DNA from: JAWKXU01 sp964468045
GTDB taxonomy: Bacteria > Pseudomonadota > Alphaproteobacteria > Sphingomonadales > Sphingomonadaceae
DNA length: 64,000 nt
Direction: 5' to 3'
Assembly: GCA_964468045.1 (NCBI GenBank)
Contig: CAYXTO010000018.1
Span: forward strand, 4,133-68,132
In this document: positions 1 through 8,284 of the stretch, one piece after another
Numbering within the stretch: the stretch's first letter is position 1
Layout: the number at the start of each line of letters is the position of its first letter
Program-made: the position numbers and the translations under genes
Notes under the pieces: model-generated
The model's database searches: none
What the model was told of the DNA's origin: nothing
What the model saw: only the letters and a program-made list of their open reading frames with translations

Positions 1-2
1 AG

Positions 3-851
3 CTTTTCGCGGGCGCCAAGGAAAGCCGGGTGCTGGATGCCTATGAGGAAGCCGGTGTGGCCAAATTCGGCCTCGCCATCGACTGGGGATGGTTCCGCTG
101 GTTCGAACGGCCGATCTTCCTGTTGCTGGACAAGCTGTTCAGCCTGACCGGCAATTTCGGCGTGGCGATCATTCTGCTCACCCTGATCATCCGCGGCCTG
201 ATGTTCCCCATCGCCCAGCGGCAATTCGCCAGCATGGCAGCGATGCGGGCCCTGCAGCCCAAGCTCAAGGCGCTGCAGGAACGCTACAAGGAGGACAAGC
301 CCAAGCTGCAGCAGGAAACGATGGCCCTCTACAAGAAGGAGAAGGTCAATCCGCTGGCGGGCTGCCTGCCGCTGATCATCCAGATCCCGATCTTCTTCGC
401 GCTCTACAAGACCCTGATCCTGACCATCGAAATGCGCCACCAGCCCTTCGTGCTGTGGATCAAGGACCTGTCGGCGCCCGATCCGGCCAAGATCCTCAAC
501 CTGTTCGGCCTGCTGCCGTTCGATCCGCCGAGCTTCCTCGGCATCGGCATTCTGGCGCTGCTGCTGGGCATCACCATGTGGCTGCAATTCCGCCTCAACC
601 CGGCGGCGCTGGATCCCGTCCAGCAGCAGATGTTCGCGATCATGCCCTGGGTGCTGATGTTCGTGATGGCGCCGTTCGCGGCCGGCCTGCTGATCTACTG
701 GAACACGTCCAACATCCTGACCATCGCGCAGCAATGGTATCTCTACCGCCAGCATCCCCAGCTCAAAGAGCAGGCGGAGAAGGACAGGGTGGATGCCGCC
801 CGCAAAAAGGAGCGCACGAAAAACGGGGCCGGCGACAAGGCCGGGGCCTGA
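3..851 (+). CDS. yidC: Membrane protein insertase YidC (5' end cut by window)
   Basis: This is the C-terminal part of the YidC/Oxa1 insertase, which inserts and folds inner-membrane proteins with or without SecYEG. The frame is open to the left edge, so the N-terminal membrane segment and most of the periplasmic domain are missing. About 282 residues are visible: the end of the periplasmic domain, then the conserved insertase core with hydrophobic segments. The conserved in-membrane arginine is seen in LIIRGLMFP (visible residue 64), followed by the charged hairpin region rich in Lys and Glu. The tail is basic (KKERTKNGAGDKAGA), as expected for ribosome contact. engB follows 9 bp downstream, a common pairing. 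Confidence 0.97.
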   Translation, partial: LFAGAKESRVLDAYEEAGVAKFGLAIDWGWFRWFERPIFLLLDKLFSLTGNFGVAIILLTLIIRGLMFPIAQRQFASMAAMRALQPKLKALQERYKEDKPKLQQETMALYKKEKVNPLAGCLPLIIQIPIFFALYKTLILTIEMRHQPFVLWIKDLSAPDPAKILNLFGLLPFDPPSFLGIGILALLLGITMWLQFRLNPAALDPVQQQMFAIMPWVLMFVMAPFAAGLLIYWNTSNILTIAQQWYLYRQHPQLKEQAEKDRVDAARKKERTKNGAGDKAGA

Positions 852-863
852 TCGCGGCCAGTG

Positions 864-1517
864 ATGGACCAGCCGATGGACCAGCCTGACGAGGATCTTG
901 CCGAACGGGCCCGCCGCCTGTTTTCCGGGCGCGTGGAGTTCCTCAAGTCCGCGCCCGCGCTCAAGTTCCTGCCTGATCCGGATTTTCCGGAGATCGCCTT
1001 TTGCGGCCGTTCCAATGTGGGCAAGAGCTCGCTGCTCAATGCGCTGACCGGGCGCCGGGCCATTGCCCGCACATCGGTGACGCCGGGGCGCACGCAGGAG
1101 TTGAATTTCTTCGAAGTGGGCGAGCCTACGCAGTTCCGCCTGGTGGATATGCCCGGCTACGGCTTCGCGAAGGCTCCGCCGAAGGTCGTGGAGGCGTGGC
1201 GGCGGCTGGTGCGCGATTTCCTGCGCGGACGGGTGCCGCTGAAACGCACCCTTTTGCTCATTGATGCCCGCCATGGCATCAAGCCGGTGGATGCGGACAT
1301 GATGCAGATGCTGGACGAGGCGGCTGTGGGATATCGCATCGTCCTCACCAAGGCGGACAAGGTCAAGGAAAGCGAATTGGGCAAGGTTCTGGCCGAAACC
1401 CAGGCCGAGGCGCGCAAGCATCCGGCGGCCTTTCCCGTAATCCACGTTACTTCGTCGGAAGTGAAGCGGGGCATAGAGGAACTGCGCGCCGCGGTGCTGG
1501 CGGACGCCGAGATCTGA
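864..1517 (+). CDS. engB: Ribosome biogenesis GTP-binding protein YihA/EngB
   Basis: EngB is a TrmE-Era-type GTPase that acts in maturation of the large ribosomal subunit. G1 is GRSNVGKSS near residues 48-56, G2 lies in the SVTPGRT stretch, G3 is DMPGYG and G4 is TKADK. Length is 217 residues from the ATG at 864; a GTG at 861 and an ATG at 876 are also in frame and no clear Shine-Dalgarno decides between them. It starts 12 bp after the yidC stop and is probably cotranscribed with it. Confidence 0.95.
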   Translation: MDQPMDQPDEDLAERARRLFSGRVEFLKSAPALKFLPDPDFPEIAFCGRSNVGKSSLLNALTGRRAIARTSVTPGRTQELNFFEVGEPTQFRLVDMPGYGFAKAPPKVVEAWRRLVRDFLRGRVPLKRTLLLIDARHGIKPVDADMMQMLDEAAVGYRIVLTKADKVKESELGKVLAETQAEARKHPAAFPVIHVTSSEVKRGIEELRAAVLADAEI

Positions 1518-1646
1518 TCCGCCCGACTGATTTCACAGGCACGATCAAATGCATCGGGACCGCGCCGGATGCCGGATCGAAACATCGCCACCGGCCGTTG
1601 ATCCGGTGTGCGGGCGCTGATGCCCGCTCAAGACAGGAGATGATCG

Positions 1647-1817
1647 ATGGGTGAGCTCACCGACAAGGTCAAAGGCAATGTCAATGAAGCGATCGGTAAG
1701 GTGAAGCAGCAGAGCGGCAATCCCGCGACCCGCGAAGAAGGGCGGGATCAGGAATTGAAGGGTAAGGCCCAGCAGCTCAAGGGTGAAGTCAAGGGCAAGC
1801 TGGGCGACGACATCTGA
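1647..1817 (+). CDS. CsbD-like small stress protein
   Basis: A 56-residue hydrophilic protein (begins MGELTDKVKGNVNEAIGK) with repeated Gly-Lys-Val/Leu-Lys steps typical of the CsbD family (general stress-inducible, likely intrinsically disordered, biochemical role unknown). AGACAGGAGATG lies just upstream and supplies a good ribosome binding site. It stands alone between engB and a convergent globin gene and is closed by a strong hairpin at 1839-1865. I looked for an EcfG-type (GGAAC/GTT) promoter in 1518-1646 and did not find a convincing one. Confidence 0.88.
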   Translation: MGELTDKVKGNVNEAIGKVKQQSGNPATREEGRDQELKGKAQQLKGEVKGKLGDDI

Positions 1818-1838
1818 ACTCAGGCTTGGTGTAAAGCA

Positions 1839-1865
1839 AAAGGGCTCCCTCGGTGGGAGCCCTTT
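1839..1865. terminator. Bidirectional terminator hairpin between csbD and globin
   Basis: Perfect 11-bp inverted repeat AAAGGGCTCCC / GGGAGCCCTTT (1839-1849 and 1855-1865) with a 5-nt TCGGT loop. Because the arms start in A and end in T, it can terminate transcription arriving from either convergent gene. Confidence 0.85.
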
Positions 1866-1878
1866 CAGTTCCGCCGGA

Positions 1879-2328
1879 TCAGGCGGCGGAGGCGGTCTCG
1901 TAAGCCTGCGCTTCGGCCGCGATCAGGATATCCGCGAGCATCCAGTAGGCTTCGCCCCAGGCGGCGAGCACCTCGTCCGTGGCCACCTCTTCTCCCAGCA
2001 CCTCACGGATGGCGGGCAACAAGGCGGCGGCGACATGCGGATAATGTTCCGGCTTCACGCCGGTTTCGATGTGGCGAGACACCATGCGCTGCACCGCTGA
2101 ACCGAGGTTCTGCAATTTATCGATGTTCCTGGCATAGGCAAGGATCGCCCCCGCCAGCCTGCGGGGCTGTTCGCCGCTTTCCTGGGCGGCCCGATCGAAC
2201 ATCGCTTCAATGTCCGGATTCTTGAAAAGCCGGGCGTACATGGCCGTCGTGATGGCCACCCCGTGCTTTTCGATGGCGGGGGCGGTGGCCTTGACGATCT
2301 GCATGGCCGCGGCGGAAATGGTACGCAT
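1879..2328 (-). CDS. Single-domain hemoglobin of the flavohemoglobin/Vitreoscilla type
   Basis: A 149-residue heme globin without a reductase domain. The proximal histidine is H86 in RHIETGVKPEHYP, matching the KHxxxxIxPEHYP signature; B10 tyrosine is Y31 and the distal position is Q54. Such globins bind O2 and detoxify NO with a partner reductase; the role here is inferred. The ATG at 2328 is preferred over upstream in-frame starts because AAGGG precedes it and homologues begin here. Two near-identical direct repeats (AAATG-GGTAT) sit 13-38 bp upstream. Confidence 0.9.
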   Translation of the reverse strand: MRTISAAAMQIVKATAPAIEKHGVAITTAMYARLFKNPDIEAMFDRAAQESGEQPRRLAGAILAYARNIDKLQNLGSAVQRMVSRHIETGVKPEHYPHVAAALLPAIREVLGEEVATDEVLAAWGEAYWMLADILIAAEAQAYETASAA

Positions 2329-2340
2329 ATTCTGACCCTT

Positions 2341-2366
2341 AAATGTGGTATGTAAAATGCCGGTAT
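2341..2366. promoter_or_regulatory. Tandem direct repeat upstream of the globin, possible regulator site
   Basis: AAATGTGGTAT (2341-2351) and AAATGCCGGTAT (2355-2366) are direct repeats separated by 3 bp, immediately upstream of the globin start. The AAATGC/GGTAT form loosely recalls the AAGATGC-type half-sites of the nitric-oxide sensor NsrR, which controls flavohemoglobin genes in other bacteria. The match is partial, so the regulator is a guess. Confidence 0.35.
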
Positions 2367-2567
2367 TAAGCGTGCCTGATTTGCGCAAGTGCTTTTTTTG
2401 CACAGGCGGTTGAATACCGTTCATGCGAAGGTGCATTGCGCCAAGTGGTTGCGCCAGCCCCTGCTCCGGCTCTCCGCAGGCCTGATCGCGCAGGGAAAAG
2501 CCCTGTTCATTCTCGACAGCGCAACGCTGAATGCGTAGGGCGGAAGCGTGGCAAGACGGGGCGATTG

Positions 2568-3236
2568 ATGAAGCTGATCATCGGCAACAAGAATTATTCC
2601 AGCTGGTCCCTGCGGGGCTGGCTTGCAGTCAAGCAGTCCGGCCTGTCCTTCGAGGAGATCACGGTGAACATCTCCGGTGAGGACTGGGAAGAGGCCAAGC
2701 GGGCCTGGGGCGACATCCAGCCTTCATCCGGCAAGGTGCCGATCCTCTGGGATGGCGATGTGGTGATCTGGGACAGTCTGGCGATCATCGAATATCTGGC
2801 CGACAAGGTGGGGCGCGACCGCTTCTGGCCGAAGGACGATGCGGCGCGGGGCATGGCGCGATCCATGGTGGCCGAGATGCATTCATCCTATCTGCCGTTG
2901 CGCCGGGAAATGCCGATGAATGTCCGCCGCCGCTTCGAAGGGATCGAGATCAGCGATGAGGCGCGGATCAACATCGTGCGCATTCTCACCCTGTGGGCGG
3001 AAGCGCGAGCGAGGTTTGGCGGAGGCGGTCCGTTCCTGTTCGGCACCTTCAGCGCGGCCGACATCATTTACGCCCCGATCGTCAGCCGTTTCCTCAGCTA
3101 CGGCGTCGGCGTTCCCGGCTTTGCGCAGGCCTATATGCAGGCGATCTGGGAGCATGAATGGATGCAGGCCTGGATCAAGGCCGCCGAGGACGAGGAATGG
3201 GTGATCGAGCAATGGGAGCAGCCGCAGCGGGCATGA
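2568..3236 (+). CDS. Glutathione S-transferase family protein
   Basis: A 222-residue cytosolic GST. The N-terminal thioredoxin-like half opens MKLIIGNKNYSSWSLRGW, in which the Ser-Ser-Trp-Ser stretch supplies the likely glutathione-activating serine; the VPIL cis-proline and the DSLAI(I)EYL glutathione-binding segment follow. The C-terminal helical half carries the SAADIIYAP capping motif. The substrate is not predictable. An in-frame upstream extension to 2436 exists, but the ATG at 2568 matches family length. Its stop overlaps the dapE start (ATGA). Confidence 0.9.
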   Translation: MKLIIGNKNYSSWSLRGWLAVKQSGLSFEEITVNISGEDWEEAKRAWGDIQPSSGKVPILWDGDVVIWDSLAIIEYLADKVGRDRFWPKDDAARGMARSMVAEMHSSYLPLRREMPMNVRRRFEGIEISDEARINIVRILTLWAEARARFGGGGPFLFGTFSAADIIYAPIVSRFLSYGVGVPGFAQAYMQAIWEHEWMQAWIKAAEDEEWVIEQWEQPQRA

Positions 3237-4369
3237 CGGACTTGCGCGACACCGCCGATCTGGCCGAGGCGCTGATCGCCTGCCCCAGCGTGACGCCGGC
3301 TGCGGGGCTGGTGTTCGATTGCCTGGAACAGATGCTTGTGCCCCTGGGTTTCGCGGTGCACCGGTTCGAGGCGGGGGAACCGCCGGACGGTCCGGTCGAG
3401 AACCTGTTCGCCATCCGGGTCGGGCCGCAAGGCAAGCCGCATTTCGCCTTTGCCGGGCATGTCGACGTGGTCCCGCCGGGCGAGGGCTGGACCAGCGCGC
3501 CATTCGCGCCGGAGCGGCGTGGGGAACTGCTCTACGGGCGCGGCGCGGTCGACATGAAGGGCGCGATCGCCGCGATGGTCGCGGCCGTGCGGGAGATTCC
3601 CGCCGAAGCGGGCACCATCAGCTTCATCATCACCGGGGATGAGGAAGGCGCCGCCCGCTATGGCACGATCGCTCTGATGGAACGGATGCGTGAGCTGGAA
3701 TCGATCCCCGACCTTTGCCTGGTCGGCGAACCCACCAGCGTCAACCGTCTGGGCGACATGATGAAGATCGGGCGGCGCGGTTCGGTCAATATCTGGCTCG
3801 AAGTGCCCGGCGTGCAGGGCCATGTCGCCTATCCCCATCTGGCGGACAATCCGTGCCCCCGGCTGGTGGCCCTGCTGGCCGAGCTCGATGCACTAGTGCT
3901 GGATGAGGGCACGGACTGGTTCCAGCCTTCCAATCTCGAGATCACGGAGATCGTGGTCGGCAATCCGGCCGGCAACGTCATTCCGGCCAAGGCCAGCGCC
4001 CGCATTTCCATCCGCTTCAACGATTTGCATACCGGGGCGGGGCTGGTGGAGATGATCGGCGCGATCGCCGCCCGGCACGGCGGGACCGTGCAGGGAACGA
4101 TCTCGGGAGAGCCTTTCCTGACCCAGCCCGGCGCTTTCTCCCGGCTGATCGCCCAGGCGGTGGAGGCGGAAACCGGCGTTGTTCCCGAAGCCTCGACCAG
4201 CGGCGGCACGTCCGATGCCCGCTTCCTCAAGGATTTCTGCCCGGTCATCGAATTCGGCCTGTGCAATGCCACCATGCACAAGCGGGACGAGGCGGTCGCA
4301 TTGCCCGACCTGGAGATGCTGGCGCGGATCTACCGGCGGATCGCCGAACAGGCGCTGGCGGGCGGATGA
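3233..4369 (+). CDS. dapE: Succinyl-diaminopimelate desuccinylase
   Basis: M20 metallopeptidase-fold enzyme (378 aa) that hydrolyses N-succinyl-LL-diaminopimelate in the lysine/meso-DAP pathway. Visible zinc ligands and catalytic residues: H76 and D78 in FAGHVDVVPPG, D107 in GRGAVDMKG, E137/E138 in TGDEEG, EPTS, and the C-terminal GTSDARF motif. The start overlaps the GST stop by 4 bp, so translation is likely coupled. dapB, another enzyme of the pathway, lies 2.5 kb away on the other strand. Confidence 0.95.
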   Translation: MTDLRDTADLAEALIACPSVTPAAGLVFDCLEQMLVPLGFAVHRFEAGEPPDGPVENLFAIRVGPQGKPHFAFAGHVDVVPPGEGWTSAPFAPERRGELLYGRGAVDMKGAIAAMVAAVREIPAEAGTISFIITGDEEGAARYGTIALMERMRELESIPDLCLVGEPTSVNRLGDMMKIGRRGSVNIWLEVPGVQGHVAYPHLADNPCPRLVALLAELDALVLDEGTDWFQPSNLEITEIVVGNPAGNVIPAKASARISIRFNDLHTGAGLVEMIGAIAARHGGTVQGTISGEPFLTQPGAFSRLIAQAVEAETGVVPEASTSGGTSDARFLKDFCPVIEFGLCNATMHKRDEAVALPDLEMLARIYRRIAEQALAGG

Positions 4370-4395
4370 GGATGGCAGCTTGAGATGAGCACGGG

Positions 4396-5700
4396 ATGAG
4401 CGGCGAAGCGACGGAAATCGCGCCGGACGCTGTCCCGGCCGGCCACGGCAGGCTGCAATGGGGCATTTTCGCGGGGTTTCTGCTTGGTCTCGTTGCGGGC
4501 CTGCTGGCCTATAGCTTCGCGCGCGATGCGGATTGGGTAGGCGCCATCATCACCTATGTGACCAATCCGATCGGCCAGATCTTCCTGCGGCTGCTGTTCA
4601 TGCTGGTGATCCCGCTGCTGTTCTCCGCGCTGGTGGTCGGCATCGCGGAAATGGGCGAGATCCGCACGCTCAAGGCGGTCGGCATCCGCACGCTGGTCTA
4701 CACGGTGGTGGTCTCCTCGATCGCGGTGGCGGTCAGCCTCGCGGTGGTGAATATCGCCCGTCCGGGCGCCGGGGTCGATCCGGTGGCGGCCCGCGAATTG
4801 CTGGCGCAGGGTGGAGAAGGCGCGGCGGGGATCATCGAAAGGACGGCCGAGGCCAAGACCGGGGTGGACGCGGTGGTCGGCATCGTGCCGTCCAATATCG
4901 TCGGCGCGATGAGCGATAACGACATCCTGGCGGTGATGTTCTTCGCGCTGTTCTTCGGGATCGGGCTGCTGCTGGTGCGGAGCCAGCGCACCCGGACGCT
5001 GAAGGATGCGGTGGAGGGAGTGTTCGAAGTATCGATGCGACTGATCGGCATCGTGATCCTGCTCGCGCCCCTGGCGATCTTCTGCTTCATGTTCAACCTC
5101 GCCGCGCAGTTCGGCTGGGATCTGCTGTTCAAGCTGGCCGCCTATGTCGGGGTGGTGCTGCTGGCGCTGGCCATCCAGATGTTCGGGGTGTTTCCCGCGC
5201 TGCTGGCGTTCCTCGCCCGGAAGAACCCTCTCGCCTTCTTCCGAGAAACCCGCGAGGCCAGCCTGATGGCCTTCTCCACGGCGTCCTCGAACGCCACCTT
5301 GCCCACCGCGCTGCGCGTGGCCGAGACCGAGCTGAAGCTGCCCCCGCGCATCTCGCGTTTCGTGCTGACCATCGGCGCCACCGCCAACCAGAACGGCACG
5401 GCGATGTTCGAAGGGGTGACGGTGTTGTTCCTGGCGCAGTTCTTCGGCGTGGACCTGTCGCTGGCCGACCAGCTGTTCGTCATGCTGGTGTGCATCCTGG
5501 CGGGGATCGGCACGGCCGGCGTGCCGGCCGGTTCGCTGCCGGTAATCGCGCTGATCCTCGGCGGGGTCGGTGTCCCGCCCGAGGGGATCGGCTTGATCCT
5601 GGGCGTCGACCGCTTCCTCGACATGTGCCGCACCACGCTCAACGTGATCGGCGATCTGGTCGCGGCGACCGTGATCTCGGCGAGGAGCGGGGAGGGCTAG
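4396..5700 (+). CDS. Dicarboxylate/amino acid:cation symporter (DAACS family)
   Basis: A 434-residue inner-membrane transporter of the GltP/DctA/GltPh fold. It has about eight hydrophobic segments, the serine-rich re-entrant loop FSTASSNATLPTA, the substrate/sodium motif NQNGTAMFEG (NMDGT equivalent), the second hairpin GIGTAGVPAGS, and the conserved DRFLDMCRTTLNVIGD near the end. Substrates in the family are C4-dicarboxylates, glutamate or aspartate; which applies is not decided here. It starts 26 bp after dapE and may be in its operon. The stop codon shares the CTAG palindrome with the stop of the convergent lipoprotein gene. Confidence 0.93.
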   Translation: MSGEATEIAPDAVPAGHGRLQWGIFAGFLLGLVAGLLAYSFARDADWVGAIITYVTNPIGQIFLRLLFMLVIPLLFSALVVGIAEMGEIRTLKAVGIRTLVYTVVVSSIAVAVSLAVVNIARPGAGVDPVAARELLAQGGEGAAGIIERTAEAKTGVDAVVGIVPSNIVGAMSDNDILAVMFFALFFGIGLLLVRSQRTRTLKDAVEGVFEVSMRLIGIVILLAPLAIFCFMFNLAAQFGWDLLFKLAAYVGVVLLALAIQMFGVFPALLAFLARKNPLAFFRETREASLMAFSTASSNATLPTALRVAETELKLPPRISRFVLTIGATANQNGTAMFEGVTVLFLAQFFGVDLSLADQLFVMLVCILAGIGTAGVPAGSLPVIALILGGVGVPPEGIGLILGVDRFLDMCRTTLNVIGDLVAATVISARSGEG

Positions 5701-6098
5701 CTGCCCTTTTTCACGATTTCCACCGGCACGAAGCTGCCCAATCCGCAGCCGGCGCCGCGCTGGTAATCGCCGCCGATCCGGCGCAGCACATAGATGATGT
5801 CCGTGTTGCAGAGCTGGGTGAGCGAGGTCTCGTAGGTGAAGGCCTGTTCGCTGCCCAGCCCGGGGCAGCCGTTGGGCAAAATGTTGCGATAGGTCCTGCC
5901 GCCCGCGTCGAAGTCGATGGTGTAATTGTCATGCACCCGGCTTCCGCGGATCTGCGAAATCGGAATGCAGGTTTGCGCATCGCCCACCACGGTTGCGGCG
6001 GGGGCGCGGCTCGGTCGGTTGGCGCGGTCGACTTCGCCACTGCAGGCGGTGAGGCTCAAGGCGGCGATGGGGGCAAGCAAAAGCGCTCTTTTCATCAT
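5697..6098 (-). CDS. Small hypothetical lipoprotein (DUF6491-like)
   Basis: A 133-residue secreted protein with a lipoprotein signal peptide ending LSLTAC-S. The mature part has five more cysteines and the pattern CIPISQIRGSRVHDNYTIDF followed by NGCPGL, reminiscent of the DUF6491 family (my recollection, not searched). Function unknown. GGAG lies 7 nt before the ATG at 6098. The stop overlaps that of the convergent symporter. nth lies upstream on the same strand (47 bp). Confidence 0.75.
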   Translation of the reverse strand: MMKRALLLAPIAALSLTACSGEVDRANRPSRAPAATVVGDAQTCIPISQIRGSRVHDNYTIDFDAGGRTYRNILPNGCPGLGSEQAFTYETSLTQLCNTDIIYVLRRIGGDYQRGAGCGLGSFVPVEIVKKGS

Positions 6099-6145
6099 CT
6101 CGCTCTCCATGCGGGGCAGGTCGTGAAAATCGCCTGCCCCTTGGT

Positions 6146-6805
6146 TCATCCTACTCCCTTTCCGGCGGGAGGTTCCAATCTCTTTTCGCGGAATCCGCAT
6201 TGCTCCACCACCAGGCAGCGCCAGCATTCCGGGGCGCGGGCCTTGCAGGTATAGCGGCCCAGCAGGATGAGCCAGTGATGGGCGTGCCGGCGGAAAGGCT
6301 GCGGCACCCGCTTTTCCAGCAGCGCCTCGACCTTGTCCGGGGTCTTGCCCGGAGCCAGGCCGGTGCGGTTGCAGACCCGGAAGACATGCGTGTCGACAGC
6401 GAAGGTCTCCTCGCCGAAAGCGCAGTTCATCACCACATTGGCGGTCTTGCGGCCGACCCCCGGCAGGGTGACGAGCAAGTCGCGGTCGGCCGGAACTTTC
6501 CCGCCATGATGAGCAATCAATTGCCCCGACAGGGCGATGACGTTCTTCGCCTTGGAATTGAACAGGCCGATGGTCTTGATGTACTGCTTCAGGCCTTCCT
6601 CGCCCAATTCCACCATTTGCTGCGGCGTCTTCACCCGGGCGAACAGCGCTCTGGTCGCCTTGTTGACCCCGGCGTCGGTCGCTTGCGCGGACAGGACGAC
6701 GGCGACCAGCAATTGATAGATATTGCCGAATTCCAGCTCGGTTTCCGGCGAGGGATTGTCCTCGGCCAGGATCCGGAAGAATTCGAAGATGGTGTCTTTC
6801 TTCAA
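6146..6805 (-). CDS. nth: Endonuclease III
   Basis: A 219-residue bifunctional DNA glycosylase/AP lyase for oxidised pyrimidines. Helix-hairpin-helix LPGVGRKTAN contains the catalytic lysine, the catalytic aspartate is in AVDTHVFRV, and the C-terminal [4Fe-4S] loop is C-x6-C-x2-C-x5-C (CKARAPECWRCLVVEQC). The likely start is TTG at 6805, 13 bp after the dapB stop, since homologues begin just before IFEFFRxLAE. It is in an operon with dapB. Confidence 0.95.
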   Translation of the reverse strand: MKKDTIFEFFRILAEDNPSPETELEFGNIYQLLVAVVLSAQATDAGVNKATRALFARVKTPQQMVELGEEGLKQYIKTIGLFNSKAKNVIALSGQLIAHHGGKVPADRDLLVTLPGVGRKTANVVMNCAFGEETFAVDTHVFRVCNRTGLAPGKTPDKVEALLEKRVPQPFRRHAHHWLILLGRYTCKARAPECWRCLVVEQCGFREKRLEPPAGKGVG

Positions 6806-6818
6806 GGGCGGGAGCCGG

Positions 6819-7547
6819 TCAGAGACCGAGCACCTGGGGCATGGTGTAGCGCCCCGCCGGCTTGCCGATCAGCCATTGCGCGCCCTTCACCGCTCCGCGC
6901 GCGAAGATCAGGCGGTTCTCGGCCAGGTGGGAAAGCGTCAGCCGCTCGTTATCGGCCAGGAAATGCACGCCGTGGTCGCCGGCGACCGAGCCGCCGCGCA
7001 AGGAGGCGAAGCCGATCGCGCCGGGTTTGCGGGCGCCGGTGATGCCGTCACGTCCGCGCTCGCTGTGGTCCGCGAGCCCGATCCCGCGCCCGCGCGCGGC
7101 CGCTTCGCCCAGCAGCAGGGCCGTGCCGGAAGGCGCATCCACCTTCATCCGGTGATGGGTCTCGACGATCTCGATATCCCACTCATCGCCGAGGCGGCTG
7201 GCCGCCTCGCGCACCAGATAGGCCAGCAGCGTGACGCCGAGCGAGGTATTGCCCGTCTGCAGGACCGGGATCGATTGCGCGGCATTGTCGATCAGCCAGT
7301 GATGCCGCTCCTCCAGCCCGGTGGTGCCGACGAGGATCGGGATGTTCGCGGCGACGGCGGCATCGAGATTGGCTTCCAGCGCGTGGGGCGAGGAGAAATC
7401 GACCAGCGCGTCGCTGGTCCGCGCCAGCGCGGCCGCATCGCCGCCCTTGTCGATGCCGCCGGACAGCTCCTCGCCTGCCGTGGCCACTGCCTCGGCCAGA
7501 GCCTTCCCCATCCGTCCTTCACTGCCGATGATACCGATACGCGCCAT
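6819..7547 (-). CDS. dapB: 4-hydroxy-tetrahydrodipicolinate reductase
   Basis: NAD(P)H-dependent reductase of the DAP/lysine pathway, 242 aa. N-terminal Rossmann motif GIIGSEGRMG, the catalytic loop ETHHRMKVDAPSGTA with the HH and K residues and the PSGTA substrate-binding motif, then the C-terminal tetramerisation domain. The ATG at 7547 is preferred to the one at 7553 because AAGGGG is 7 nt upstream of it. Divergent from the sirtuin gene with almost no space between start codons; nth follows downstream. Confidence 0.95.
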   Translation of the reverse strand: MARIGIIGSEGRMGKALAEAVATAGEELSGGIDKGGDAAALARTSDALVDFSSPHALEANLDAAVAANIPILVGTTGLEERHHWLIDNAAQSIPVLQTGNTSLGVTLLAYLVREAASRLGDEWDIEIVETHHRMKVDAPSGTALLLGEAAARGRGIGLADHSERGRDGITGARKPGAIGFASLRGGSVAGDHGVHFLADNERLTLSHLAENRLIFARGAVKGAQWLIGKPAGRYTMPQVLGL

Positions 7548-7582
7548 TGCCATTCCCCTTGATGGCGTGCTTCATGGCCGCG

Positions 7583-8284
7583 ATGAGCAATATCCGCAAT
7601 ATCGTGATACTGACCGGCGCCGGGATCAGCGCGGAAAGCGGGATTGACACCTTTCGCGGGGCAGGCGGATTGTGGGAGAATCACCGGGTCGAGGATGTCG
7701 CGACTCCGGAGGCGTTCGCCCGCGATCCGGAACTGGTCCTGCGCTTCTACGACATGCGGCGCGAAGCGATCCAGCAGAGGCAGCCCAATGCCGCGCATGA
7801 AGCCCTGGCCCGGCTGGACCGGGAATGGGGCGGGGATCTGCTGATCGTGACCCAGAATGTCGACGATCTGCATGAGCGAGCGGGCGGGCGCCGCGTGCTG
7901 CATATGCATGGGGAGCATCTCAATGCCTGGTGCCTGGCTTGCGATGACCGTTCACCCTGGCGCGGGCCGCTGATCGATCGCCCCCGATGCCCGGCCTGCG
8001 GCGAGCGGGCGCTGCGCCCGGACATCGTCTGGTTCGGCGAAATGCCCTATCGCATGGACGAGATCTACGATGCGCTGCGCGAGGCGGATCTGTTCGTCTC
8101 GATCGGCACTTCCGGCGCGGTCTACCCCGCCGCCGGCTTCGTCCGTGATGCGCGCGAACTGGGCATCAGGACGCTGGAGCTCAATCTCGAGCCGAGCCAG
8201 GGATCGGCCTGGTTCCACGAAAGCAGGCTGGGCGCGGCGACCGAGATCGTGCCGCGTTGGGTGGACCAAATCCTATCCGGCTGA
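7583..8284 (+). CDS. cobB: NAD-dependent protein deacylase, Sir2/CobB type
   Basis: A 233-residue class III sirtuin that removes lysine acyl groups with NAD+. Motifs: GAGISAESGIDTFRG, TQNVDDLHERAG, catalytic H109 in MHGEH, zinc cysteines C117/C120 and C136/C139. Y56 and R59 (RFYDMR) form the Tyr-x2-Arg pair found in desuccinylases/demalonylases such as CobB and SIRT5, so negatively charged acyl groups are likely substrates. In-frame ATGs at 7562 and 7574 are alternatives; none has a good Shine-Dalgarno. The 3' end overlaps the convergent MoeB-like gene by 12 bp. Confidence 0.93.
   Translation: MSNIRNIVILTGAGISAESGIDTFRGAGGLWENHRVEDVATPEAFARDPELVLRFYDMRREAIQQRQPNAAHEALARLDREWGGDLLIVTQNVDDLHERAGGRRVLHMHGEHLNAWCLACDDRSPWRGPLIDRPRCPACGERALRPDIVWFGEMPYRMDEIYDALREADLFVSIGTSGAVYPAAGFVRDARELGIRTLELNLEPSQGSAWFHESRLGAATEIVPRWVDQILSG

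Noticed and set aside
1518..1646. EcfG general-stress promoter before csbD
   Set aside because: Candidate GGGACC and GGATC elements lack the GGAAC core and proper spacing to GTT.
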